A stretch of DNA of 64,000 bases from UBA2256 sp964531105 (GTDB lineage: Bacteria > Spirochaetota > Spirochaetia > Treponematales > Rectinemataceae), in contig CAZHFN010000007.1 of NCBI GenBank assembly GCA_964531105.1, positions 1 through 64,000 of the forward strand, in the 5' to 3' direction. The notes under the pieces are model-generated. The model had not been told where the DNA came from. It worked only from the letters and a program-made list of their open reading frames with translations, and did no database searches. Shown in pieces: positions 8,367 to 16,700 of this stretch (the stretch's first letter is position 1; the number at the start of each line of letters is the position of its first letter). A program made the translations under genes and the position numbers.

Positions 8367-9575
8367 ATGGTTTCCCGGGTAAAAAACCTGGACAAAAAGG
8401 CAGCCGTTCTTCTCATAGTCCTCTTCGGAATTGTCAGCCTCTTCGCAGACATGAACTACGAGGGGGGCCGGAGCGTGGTCGGCCAGTACCTAAAGCTCCT
8501 GGGCACCAGCGCCTTCGCCCTGGGCCTGGCTGCCGGCCTGGGGGAGTTTATAGGCTACGCGCTCCGGCTTATATCGGGCAGCATAGCCGATCGGACGAGA
8601 CGATACTGGCTTCTTATTATTCTGGGATACGCCGTCCAGCTTCTCTCCCTGCCCATGCTGGCCTTTGTCCGGGGATGGGAACTGGCCTTGGCATTTCTCT
8701 TCCTGGAGCGGGTGGGCAAGGCTATTAGAAAGCCAGCCCATGACGCAGTGATATCCTTCGCCTCCAAGCAGACAGGAAGCGGCTTCGGCTTCGGCCTCCA
8801 TGAGGCCATGGACCAGATAGGGGCTTTTCTAGGTCCGGCGCTCTTCTCCCTTCTACTCTTCTCCGGCCCCGACGCGGCCAGTCTGGCCGAGTACAGAAAG
8901 GGTCTTCTGCTTCTCTTTATTCCCGCCGGCCTGGCCATTCTCTTTACCCTGGCTAATCGCTTTATCTTTCCCCATCCTGAAAAGTTCGAGCTTAAAAAGG
9001 AAGGTCTGGAAATCAAGGCCAAGGGCTATTCTAGGGCCTATTGGATTATTGTCCTCTCTGCGGGTCTTTTAGCCATGGGCATTACGGACTTTCCCCTCAT
9101 AGGGCTCCATCTCAAGAACAGCGGGAGCTTCACGGAAGCGGCGATACCCCTCTTATACGCAGGCGCCATGGCTGTGGACGCAGCCGCCGCCATCGTGATG
9201 GGAAGGCTCTACGACAGGCTGGGGCTCAAGGTTCTGGCTGTCCTATTCTTCGTGGAACTTTTTACAGCGCCTCTGGTTTTCCTTGGTCCCTTCTGGGCTA
9301 TTCTCATTGGCATGTCGCTTTGGGGCATCAGCGTGGGCACCCAGGAATCGATTCTAAAAGCTGCCATTGGAGACAGGGTGCCTGAGGACAGGAGGGCGAG
9401 GGCTTTCGGGCTCTTCAACACGGTTTTCGGGCTATTCTGGTTCGTGGGCAGCGCGATTATCGGCCTGCTCTACGATAAGTTTGGGGTACTCCCGATGGCT
9501 CTTTTCTCGGTAGTGGTTCAGGGAGCCGCGCTGGTTCTCTTCCTGAGGCTTTTAAGACCGGGCACGACCAGGTAG
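8367..9575 (+). CDS. Major facilitator superfamily transporter
   Basis: 402 residues, hydrophobic throughout, with about twelve predicted membrane segments and a cytoplasmic charged loop in the middle (FPHPEKFELKKEGLE). The loop after segment 2 (SGSIADRTRRYW) matches the MFS G-x3-D-R pattern. A second such loop (GRLYDRLGLK) follows segment 8. The substrate cannot be told. Translation probably couples to the cupin gene, because only a weak GAGA lies before the ATG. It converges with typA. Confidence 0.85.
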   Translation: MVSRVKNLDKKAAVLLIVLFGIVSLFADMNYEGGRSVVGQYLKLLGTSAFALGLAAGLGEFIGYALRLISGSIADRTRRYWLLIILGYAVQLLSLPMLAFVRGWELALAFLFLERVGKAIRKPAHDAVISFASKQTGSGFGFGLHEAMDQIGAFLGPALFSLLLFSGPDAASLAEYRKGLLLLFIPAGLAILFTLANRFIFPHPEKFELKKEGLEIKAKGYSRAYWIIVLSAGLLAMGITDFPLIGLHLKNSGSFTEAAIPLLYAGAMAVDAAAAIVMGRLYDRLGLKVLAVLFFVELFTAPLVFLGPFWAILIGMSLWGISVGTQESILKAAIGDRVPEDRRARAFGLFNTVFGLFWFVGSAIIGLLYDKFGVLPMALFSVVVQGAALVLFLRLLRPGTTR

Positions 9576-9604
9576 TGTCCTATCAACAGTTACGTTCTTA
9601 GGGC

Positions 9605-9639
9605 GCGCCTGAACTATGGCGCTCTATCAATTCAGGCGC
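9605..9639. repeat. Inverted repeat between convergent MFS and typA genes
   Basis: GCGCCTGAA (9605-9613) and TTCAGGCGC (9631-9639) are perfect 9-base inverted arms with a 17-base loop. The position between convergent genes suggests a bidirectional terminator, but no T-run follows on either strand. Confidence 0.4.
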
Positions 9640-9667
9640 CTAAATCTCAACGCGCGCGGCCACTCCT

Positions 9668-11503
9668 CTAGCGGGCGGCGTCCCGCTTCGTCGTCCTGCG
9701 CTCGGTGGAACCGAGGATAGTCTTGCGCAAGCGGACGGCATGGGGCGTCACTTCGACCATCTCCTCCTCCTGGAGGTACTGGATAGCTCGCTCCAAGGTC
9801 ATGGGCTGGATGGGCGTGAGGGTGAGGGCCTCGTCCTTGAGGACGGAGCGCATGTTCGAGAGCTTCTTTTCCTTGGAGGGGTTCACCAGCAAGTCGGAAT
9901 CGAGGTTGTGCACGCCGACGATCATGCCCTCGTAGACTGGGTCCCCAGGGACGACGAAGAGCTGCCCGCGGGGTTCGAGATGGTAAAGCCCGTAGGTTAC
10001 GCCGTTCCCGCTCCTGTCGGAGACGAGGAAGCCGGTAAAGCGCTCGTTGAAGTCCCCTCGGTAGGGTTCGTAGCCCAGGAAATAGGTGTTCATGATGCCC
10101 GTGCCCTTCGTGTCCGTGAGGAAGGTGTCGCGGTAGCCGATGAGGGCGCGCGTAGGCACTGAGAATTCGAGGTGGACGCGGCCGCCGTCGTGGCAGGAAT
10201 AGGAGAGCATCCGGCTCTTGCGCGCCAGGAGCTTGTCGGTGACGACGCTCGCGAAGGCTTCGGCGCAATCGACGGTGAGGTTCTCGATGGGCTCGAGCTT
10301 GGCGCCATCCTTGTGCTTGAAGATCACTTCAGGCCGGCTGACGCAGATTTCAAAGCCCTCGCGCCGGAGCATCTCGATCAGAATGACAAGCTGGAACTCG
10401 CCCCTGCCCCGCACGTTGTAGCCGCCCCCACCCGCCACTTCCTCAATCTGGATGGAGACGTTTTTGAGGGTTTCCTTGCGCAGGCGATCGAAGAGCTTGC
10501 CCGACTGGACGTTCTTCCCATCCATGCCCGACAGGGGCGATGTGTTCACGGAGAAGCGCATCGACACGGTGGGCTCGTCGATGGTGATGCGGGGCAGAGC
10601 CTTGGGCGCATCCCGCGTGCAGATGGTGTCGCCGATGTGTACGTTCTCGATGCCTGAGAGGACGATGATGTCGCCGGGTTCAGCGCTCTGGGCCTCAACG
10701 AGCTTGACCCCCGAATAGGTGTGGAGCTTGGAGATGTTGAGAATTTCACGGACATCGCCTTCCCCTATGCATACCAGGCCGTCCTTGGAATGGGCTCGGC
10801 CGTTCACCACTTTTCCGATGGCCTGGCGCCCGAAATAGTCGGAATAGGAGAGATCGGAGACGAGCATCTGGAAGGGCTCGCCTTGTGAATAGGCGGGCGG
10901 GTCGATGCTGGCGATGATGGCCTCGAAGAGGGGGCTTAAGGATTCACCCTCGCCCTCGAGCGATTTTTTCGCCATGCCTTGCTTGCCTATGGCGTAGATA
11001 AGGGGGAACTCGAGCTGCTCGTCATTGGCGCCGAGGTCGATGAAGAGGTCGTAGATCTCGCTTAGGACTTCAGCCGGTCTGGCATCGGGCCTGTCGATCT
11101 TGTTGATGACGACGATGATGGAGAGGCCGCCGGCGAGGGCCTTGCTCAGGACAAAGCGCGTCTGGGGCAGGGGGCCTTCGGAGGCGTCAACGAGAAGGAT
11201 GGCGCCGTCCACCATGGAGAGAGCCCTCTCGACCTCGCCGCCGAAGTCGGCGTGGCCTGGGGTATCCAGGATGTTGATCTTGACGCCCTGCCAGACGACA
11301 GAGCAGTTCTTGGCGGCGATGGTGATGCCGCGCTCGCGCTCGAGATCCATGGAATCCATGAGGCGCTCGGGGGCTTCCTGCCCCTCCCGGAATACGCCGG
11401 ACTGCCTGAACATGGCGTCGACGAGGGTGGTTTTTCCATGGTCGACATGGGCTATTATGGCGATATTCCGAATCGCCGGGTTCGAGGAATCTTTACGGGC
11501 CAA
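9668..11503 (-). CDS. typA: Ribosome-associated translational GTPase TypA/BipA
   Basis: 611 residues, the usual length for TypA/BipA. The G domain at the N-terminus shows AHVDHGKTT (G1), RGITI (G2), DTPGHADFGGEVER (G3) and NKIDRPDA (G4). It continues into the EF-G-like domains and the BipA-specific C-terminal region (GRGEFQL, EPRGQLFVVPG). BipA binds ribosomes and aids 50S assembly, especially under stress or in the cold. The start codon is TTG at 11503, with GGAG eight bases upstream. The gene is GC-richer than its neighbours and leans on CGC and GCG codons, a possible sign of different ancestry. Confidence 0.95.
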   Translation of the reverse strand: MARKDSSNPAIRNIAIIAHVDHGKTTLVDAMFRQSGVFREGQEAPERLMDSMDLERERGITIAAKNCSVVWQGVKINILDTPGHADFGGEVERALSMVDGAILLVDASEGPLPQTRFVLSKALAGGLSIIVVINKIDRPDARPAEVLSEIYDLFIDLGANDEQLEFPLIYAIGKQGMAKKSLEGEGESLSPLFEAIIASIDPPAYSQGEPFQMLVSDLSYSDYFGRQAIGKVVNGRAHSKDGLVCIGEGDVREILNISKLHTYSGVKLVEAQSAEPGDIIVLSGIENVHIGDTICTRDAPKALPRITIDEPTVSMRFSVNTSPLSGMDGKNVQSGKLFDRLRKETLKNVSIQIEEVAGGGGYNVRGRGEFQLVILIEMLRREGFEICVSRPEVIFKHKDGAKLEPIENLTVDCAEAFASVVTDKLLARKSRMLSYSCHDGGRVHLEFSVPTRALIGYRDTFLTDTKGTGIMNTYFLGYEPYRGDFNERFTGFLVSDRSGNGVTYGLYHLEPRGQLFVVPGDPVYEGMIVGVHNLDSDLLVNPSKEKKLSNMRSVLKDEALTLTPIQPMTLERAIQYLQEEEMVEVTPHAVRLRKTILGSTERRTTKRDAAR

Positions 11504-11567
11504 AATTGGGGCTCCTGATTACTGGTTGCGGTGAGGATGTCTGCATAGTATAGATAATTGGCCTTTT

Positions 11568-11596
11568 GGTATAGAGCGGAGCACCGAGGGGTGAAA
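11568..11596 (-). promoter_or_regulatory. Putative promoter for typA
   Basis: On the minus strand, TTTCAC (11591-11596) and TATACC (11568-11573) are separated by 17 bases. The predicted transcript starts near 11561, giving a leader of roughly 58 bases before the TTG start. Confidence 0.5.
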
Positions 11597-11659
11597 CGTA
11601 ACCTAATGCCCCGAAGCCGGCGTATAGGAGCTCCAGTATCGGCTTGCCAAAGAAAAGAA

Positions 11660-12406
11660 TTAGAAGGGCTTGTAACTTATTCCTTTGTCAAAGACATCCA
11701 GGTTTTCTCTTTTTTTCCACCAGCGGGCGAGGGCGTAGGTGAGGGGGAAAACCGCCAGTTCGTAGACTGAGGCCAGAAGGCCCTCTGAGAGCACATTATG
11801 CCTGATGTCTGCCAAAGGCCAGGCGCCGGCGAAGGCGATGGTGGTAAAGATAGCCGTGTCTAGGAAATGGGCAGGGATGGATGAGGCCATGGCGCGCAGA
11901 AAAAACCCCTTGCCCTTTTGGGCTACCTTCATCTTGGAGAGAAGCAGGGAGTTGAGCCAGTCGCCGATCCAGTACGCCCCTAGGGAGCCCAGGACAATCC
12001 TCCAGGTGGTGGAAAAGAGGGTGGACATGGCCGCTTGAATCTCGGGGTCGATGCCGGGTAGGGCTGTGGCAAAAGCGAGCACCAGGCTCACCAGTGCTTG
12101 GGCGATGAAGTTGGCCCAGATGGCCTTCATTGAGAGCCTGTATCCGTATACTTCGGTCATGATGTCGGAAATGACATAGACCGCAGGATAGGTGAAAAAA
12201 GCAGCGGTGAGGAGGAAGGGTCCCACGCGGACAAGCTTGGTCACCGTTATGTTGGAGACAATGAGCAGGGCTCCGTAGACCACCGAGAGTAGTATGAATG
12301 CTGGAGTGGGCCTGTCGATTGCCGCCGGTTTGTTAGTGGAAGATGCGCTTTCGTCGCCTTGATCCTGCCGTAACTCACTAGGGGGAGTCGAATCAGCGAA
12401 GGCCAT
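11660..12406 (-). CDS. YhhQ/VUT-family queuosine precursor transporter
   Basis: 248-residue integral membrane protein with about six hydrophobic segments. The family signatures are clear: VSNITVTKLV, YPAVYVISDIMTEVYGY near residues 75-90, LGAYWIGDWLNS, and a central basic loop (KMKVAQKGKG). Family members import preQ0/preQ1 for queuosine synthesis. It is the last gene of a minus-strand series, 15 bases after the chloride transporter gene, with TGAGGA before the ATG. No preQ1 riboswitch fits in the gap. The N-terminal 30 residues are a polar extension. Confidence 0.88.
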   Translation of the reverse strand: MAFADSTPPSELRQDQGDESASSTNKPAAIDRPTPAFILLSVVYGALLIVSNITVTKLVRVGPFLLTAAFFTYPAVYVISDIMTEVYGYRLSMKAIWANFIAQALVSLVLAFATALPGIDPEIQAAMSTLFSTTWRIVLGSLGAYWIGDWLNSLLLSKMKVAQKGKGFFLRAMASSIPAHFLDTAIFTTIAFAGAWPLADIRHNVLSEGLLASVYELAVFPLTYALARWWKKRENLDVFDKGISYKPF

Positions 12407-12421
12407 GGAAATTCCTCAGAA

Positions 12422-13990
12422 TCACAATTCCTCCCTGCCCTGGCCTAAAGCCAGAAGCCTGGATTTTAGCGAGGAAGCCCTGCCCCTTTCTACTACGACA
12501 TTGAGCAGGTCTCCCGGTTGAAGACCCAAGGCTTCGGCGGGGAAAAAAGAAGTCTCGCCTCTTTGTACCGATACCAAGAGGCAAGCCTCGGGGAGCTGGC
12601 GGATCAGGGCTCCGCAGGAGGCAAAAGGACAGCCTTCGTGGATGGGGATGTGTATATGAAGGGGTCTATGGTCGTCGGACTCGAGATTCTGGGGCGCCAG
12701 CTGCGTAAGAAGGGTATCGTAGATGGGTCGTGTACCTAAGATCTCGGCTGTGGCGGTAGCCGCGATGGCTACGAAGATAAAGGCAGGGAAGTGAGCCAGT
12801 GAGCCGGCCATTTCGGTGATGAGGACGGCGCCGGTAATGGGCGCCCGCACTACTGCGACAAAAAACCCCGCCATGCCCAGGAGAATGAAATTGGAAAGGT
12901 ACTCCTGCACAGCCGCGGCATGAGGGAAAAATCCGTGGATGAGGGCTCCCACCAGGGCTCCGATGCTGAGCATGGGAAGAAAGATGCCACCCGGAGCTCC
13001 TGAGGCGTAGGAAAAGAGAGTGAAGACCAGTTTGCCAGCCAATAAGAGGGCGATGAGTGCGAGGCTAGAACGGCCTAAGGCCAGCTCTTCCACTAACTCT
13101 CCGCCACCGCCTGTGATGGGGGCGGCCACGAGGCTGATCCCGGCGGCGATGATGAAGGCAAGCAATATCCTTGTGACAGAAGCCGGGATCAGCCGAGCGT
13201 AGAGGCGCTGGAATCCCACTAACCCTAGATTGAAAAGGCTTCCCAGAATCCCTGCGGCGATTCCGATGCCCAAAACACCTATAAAATAGTGCCGCAAGGG
13301 AAGGGTGGCCGTTATCTCGAGCGGGAAGATGGCCGCATTGCCGGTGGCTACCCACATTATGGCATTGGCTGCGAAAGAGGCTAAAAGGGCGCTGGTGAGG
13401 AGTATGGGCGAAACGTTTCGGTGCAGTTCCTCTATGCAAAAAAGCACGCCAGCCAGGGGTGCGTTGAAGGCTGCGGAAATGCCCGCCGCCGCGCCGGCGG
13501 TGACCAGGAATCTGCGTAGCTCGCCCTTGCAGAATTTCTGGTCGATCGCGCTGCCCGCCAGGGCTCCTAACTGAATGGATGGGCCTTCCCGACCCAGGGA
13601 AAGTCCCGCACCCAAGGCTAGGACGCCTCCTGCGAACTTGGATGGCAGTTCCACCTTCCAGTCAAAATCGATACGACGCATGAGGTAGGCCTTTACCTGA
13701 GGTATGCCTGAGCCCTTGATCATAGGCGATCGTTGGACCAGAAGGCTCACTAGCCAGCCGGCCACCCCGGCTGCTGCAAGCCAGATTAGTATCTTAACCA
13801 AGGAGGGGGCGATAGCGGGCAGCATGGCGTGCCGCAGTCCCTCGAAGTATCCGATAATGCCCCGATAGGCCACTACGACTACACCGCTGGCCAGTCCTGT
13901 GAGCAGACTGAAGCAATAGATCTTCAGGGTATGCCTATCAAATCGCAGGGGGGGAATGAATCGATAGGGGCGAGTATTTTCGTGCTTCAT
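12422..13990 (-). CDS. CLC-family chloride channel/transporter with C-terminal RCK_C-like domain
   Basis: 522 residues. The CLC selectivity motifs are all visible: GSGIPQVKAYL, GREGPSIQLG (with the gating glutamate) and APGGIFLPMLS. Ten or more hydrophobic helices are followed at about residue 440 by a TrkA-C/RCK_C-like cytoplasmic domain (GETSFFPAEALGLQPGDLL). It moves chloride, possibly exchanging it for protons. The ATG overlaps the stop codon of the HD-GYP gene (ATGA), so translation is coupled to a signalling protein. That suggests ion flux is part of the response controlled by the upstream kinase; this link is inference. Confidence 0.93.
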   Translation of the reverse strand: MKHENTRPYRFIPPLRFDRHTLKIYCFSLLTGLASGVVVVAYRGIIGYFEGLRHAMLPAIAPSLVKILIWLAAAGVAGWLVSLLVQRSPMIKGSGIPQVKAYLMRRIDFDWKVELPSKFAGGVLALGAGLSLGREGPSIQLGALAGSAIDQKFCKGELRRFLVTAGAAAGISAAFNAPLAGVLFCIEELHRNVSPILLTSALLASFAANAIMWVATGNAAIFPLEITATLPLRHYFIGVLGIGIAAGILGSLFNLGLVGFQRLYARLIPASVTRILLAFIIAAGISLVAAPITGGGGELVEELALGRSSLALIALLLAGKLVFTLFSYASGAPGGIFLPMLSIGALVGALIHGFFPHAAAVQEYLSNFILLGMAGFFVAVVRAPITGAVLITEMAGSLAHFPAFIFVAIAATATAEILGTRPIYDTLLTQLAPQNLESDDHRPLHIHIPIHEGCPFASCGALIRQLPEACLLVSVQRGETSFFPAEALGLQPGDLLNVVVERGRASSLKSRLLALGQGREEL

Positions 13991-16227
13991 TGGATCATAG
14001 TGAGGAACTCATCGACCAGCATCGGATCGAACTGAATCCCCTTCTGATCCCTAAGATAGCCCAAGGCCTTGTCCTTTGGCCAGGCCTTGCGGTAAGGACG
14101 GTCGCTCGTAAGTGCATCATAGACGTCGATAATGGAGAAAAGTCGGGCGGAAAGAGGGATTTCATCAGCCTTCCTGCCAAAAGGATAACCAGTTCCGTTA
14201 TACCATTCATGATGGTAAAGGGGGATGTCCAGACTTTCTTTGAGGTGGGGTATTCGGCTAAGCACCTCTAAAGCCTTGGCAGGGTGTTCCCTCATGAGCT
14301 TCCACTCTTCTTCGGACAGGGGTCCGGGTTTCTTGAGAATGGAATCGGGAATTCCTATTTTACCGATGTCATGGAGAAGGGAACCCCGGCGAATCTGGGC
14401 TATCTGTGATTTCTCAAAATCCAGCCTAGAGGCGAGGGCGACTGCCAGCGCTGTTACCCTCAGAGAGTGCCCCTCAGTTTCCTCGTCCCGCAAGTCCATG
14501 GCAGCCGACCATCCCTCTATTGTTGCTTCATATGAAGATTCCAAATCGCTATATGCCTTTTGGAGATCTTCATAGAGCTCATTGTAATCCAGCGCAAGAC
14601 CAGTCTGGTGGGCGATGGCATCGAAGAGGACAAACCACTCTGCTACAGGCTTGTATTCCTCTCTTTTAAACCAAACCTCCAGAATACCTTTTACCTGACC
14701 GGTTACGATGATGGGCGCGGCATGCTGGGAGAGGAATTTTTCCTTATTTATGAGAGCTCCAAGAAGGCTGTCAGGATTAATGTGGCGTAAATCATAATTG
14801 GAAACGATCCTGCCTTCTTCCGCGGCAGCGCCTATTGTTACGGCTTCAAAGGGGACGCTGAAACCGATTGTCTGATCGAACTCATACCCGTTCTTAGCCC
14901 TGCAGACAAGGACTTTGCCTTCCTTATCCACCAAAAAGAGCGCTACGGCATCGCAGTCAAGGATTTTTCGAATCTGTCCCAACAGTGGGCGCATCACTGA
15001 TCCGAAGTCCATATAGGTATGGATAGTTCTGCTTATAAGCTTCAAGAAGGATATTCGGTTAATCTGGGATTTTATTTTTGCGTGGGTAACCCTTTCCTTT
15101 ATGGCAGTCTCCACATGGGAAAAAAGAAGAAGCATAAGCCGCTTTTGATCGTAAACGCTGTCGATGGGGAAGGATAGCTGGAGTTTCCCCAAAACTTCTT
15201 CTTGAAGCACTATATCCCTGGAAGAGAGGCTGCGATGCCGGTCTTCCCCATACTGGCTTTTAGAGGAGCAGAACATCCTTTCCTGATGGCTTTCGCCGTC
15301 GGTATACAGCTGGATGCAGAGGTTCCAGTCCAAGGAAAGTTTGGGGGGCAGTTCCACATAGCTCTTACAAAGTTCATGAAGATCTTTGGTTTCCCTGCTC
15401 AGTTCGGACAGGGAGAGTTCCAGTTCCAGCTCTTTTTTCTCCAGTTCTTCGCTGGTGATATCCTTCCGGATAATGACATATTGGAGAAGTCCTTCATCCC
15501 CATTGCGGACTGGGCAAACCCTTCTTTCTTCCATGTAAAGGCTATTGTCTTTGCGATTTCCCAGACCCTTAACCTTACGTTCATTCGGATGAGTGTCCTG
15601 ATGGAGGAGTGACTTCATCCACTGTGCTTCTGTCTTGTTCTCAAAAGAAAGGGCTGGATTTCCAAGCACTTCTTCGGGGCTTCGTCCTGTGAGCTGCTGA
15701 TATGCCTCATTGATCCACTCAATATTGCCATGGCTATCCAATATCTGGATCGCCACCGGCGCTGCCTGAAGGGCCGCTGCTTGGAGCGCTATGAGCTCAT
15801 TATGGATTTTTTCGCGCTTTTCCTGGCTGTACTGGAGGAGGGCATGCTGAATGGCCGTTGATAGGCGGTGGGGACTATCCTTGAGGATGTAGTCGTAAAC
15901 ACCCTCCTTAATAGCCCGTATGGCCGTCTCCTCTCCAATCTTTCCGGATACGAGGATAAAGGGCACATCCAGACCCGATTCTCTCACCATGGAAAAGACA
16001 CCCAGACCGTCCAGATGGGGAAGCGACCAGTCGGAGAGTACAATGTCATAGGATGGTAAGGGAGATAGCTTGGATTTTAATTCTTCCCCATTGGAAGCGA
16101 TATCAAACTTGGCCAAAGGAAAGTGGTTTGTAAGGTAATGGGTTATGAGGAATGCATCGTCGGGATTGTCCTCGACGATGAGAAAGCTCAATATCGCATT
16201 ATTGATTTCAGTGGGGGGTGTCGGCAC
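13987..16227 (-). CDS. Response regulator with receiver, PAS, GAF and HD-GYP domains
   Basis: 746 residues from GTG at 16227. The order is: receiver (LIVEDNPDD, phospho-acceptor Asp in DIVLSDWSLPHLDG), PAS near 150-260 (YQQLTGRSPEEVLG), a GAF domain around 400-550, and a C-terminal HD-GYP phosphodiesterase (HDIGKIGIPDSIL and HHEWYNGTGYP). HD-GYP enzymes hydrolyse cyclic di-GMP. The usual Asp before GxGYP is Asn here, a variant whose effect I cannot judge. The GTG has GAGGA five bases upstream, overlapping the previous gene's stop codon. Longer in-frame starts overlap the upstream gene without a ribosome site. The gene is coupled to the receiver gene before it and the CLC gene after it. Confidence 0.9.
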   Translation of the reverse strand: MPTPPTEINNAILSFLIVEDNPDDAFLITHYLTNHFPLAKFDIASNGEELKSKLSPLPSYDIVLSDWSLPHLDGLGVFSMVRESGLDVPFILVSGKIGEETAIRAIKEGVYDYILKDSPHRLSTAIQHALLQYSQEKREKIHNELIALQAAALQAAPVAIQILDSHGNIEWINEAYQQLTGRSPEEVLGNPALSFENKTEAQWMKSLLHQDTHPNERKVKGLGNRKDNSLYMEERRVCPVRNGDEGLLQYVIIRKDITSEELEKKELELELSLSELSRETKDLHELCKSYVELPPKLSLDWNLCIQLYTDGESHQERMFCSSKSQYGEDRHRSLSSRDIVLQEEVLGKLQLSFPIDSVYDQKRLMLLLFSHVETAIKERVTHAKIKSQINRISFLKLISRTIHTYMDFGSVMRPLLGQIRKILDCDAVALFLVDKEGKVLVCRAKNGYEFDQTIGFSVPFEAVTIGAAAEEGRIVSNYDLRHINPDSLLGALINKEKFLSQHAAPIIVTGQVKGILEVWFKREEYKPVAEWFVLFDAIAHQTGLALDYNELYEDLQKAYSDLESSYEATIEGWSAAMDLRDEETEGHSLRVTALAVALASRLDFEKSQIAQIRRGSLLHDIGKIGIPDSILKKPGPLSEEEWKLMREHPAKALEVLSRIPHLKESLDIPLYHHEWYNGTGYPFGRKADEIPLSARLFSIIDVYDALTSDRPYRKAWPKDKALGYLRDQKGIQFDPMLVDEFLTMIQ

Positions 16228-16235
16228 CGTATTCC

Positions 16236-16700
16236 TCAATGCCCTGAATGCCCTGAGGGCACTTGGTTGAGCAAGAGCCAATACATGCCCAGCTGCCGTA
16301 TGGCTTCGTTGAATTTCTGGAACTCCACTGGCTTACGTACGAAACTGTTAGCCCCGCACCTGTAGCTGTCCAGGATATCTTCATCTTGATTAGATGTCGT
16401 GAGGACTACAACCGGCAGGTGCCGAGTTTGTGCATCGGCTCTGATTCGTTTGAGCACCTCGAAGCCCATGATCTTAGGAAGCTTCAAGTCGAGAAGCACT
16501 ATTCGAGGGATGGATCCGGGGTTTCGGCCGGAGTATTTACCGTTTCTAAATAAATAATCCAGGGCCTCCTGGCCATCCCGTACGACATCTATGGCATTGT
16601 GGATATTGTTGTTCCTGAATGCTAAAAGAGTCAGTTCCTCGTCGTCAGGATTGTCTTCCACTAGGAGTATCGTCGAGTTATCTCCTTGAGAAATAGTCAT
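16236..16700 (-). CDS. Single-domain CheY-like response regulator (Rcp1 type)
   Basis: 154 residues, one receiver domain. The acidic pocket is in LLVEDNPDDEE, the phospho-acceptor Asp in IVLLDLKLPKIMGFE, the Thr in VVVLTTSNQDED, and the conserved Lys in FVRKPVEF. The extra loop before the Asp (FRNGKYSGRNPGSIPR) is typical of Rcp1-like partners of phytochrome-type kinases. It overlaps the kinase stop codon by 4 bases, so the pair is a two-component system. It has no output domain and probably relays phosphate or acts by protein contact, perhaps with the HD-GYP protein encoded just downstream. Confidence 0.93.
   Translation of the reverse strand: MTISQGDNSTILLVEDNPDDEELTLLAFRNNNIHNAIDVVRDGQEALDYLFRNGKYSGRNPGSIPRIVLLDLKLPKIMGFEVLKRIRADAQTRHLPVVVLTTSNQDEDILDSYRCGANSFVRKPVEFQKFNEAIRQLGMYWLLLNQVPSGHSGH

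Noticed and set aside
9627..10268. Arg/Pro-rich open frame antisense to or out of frame with typA
   Set aside because: GC-rich genes give long spurious frames. typA explains the region fully and the frame has no ribosome site or family match.
12407..12421. preQ1 riboswitch before the YhhQ-like transporter
   Set aside because: Only 15 bases separate it from the CLC gene, too short for an aptamer. The gene is expressed as part of the series.
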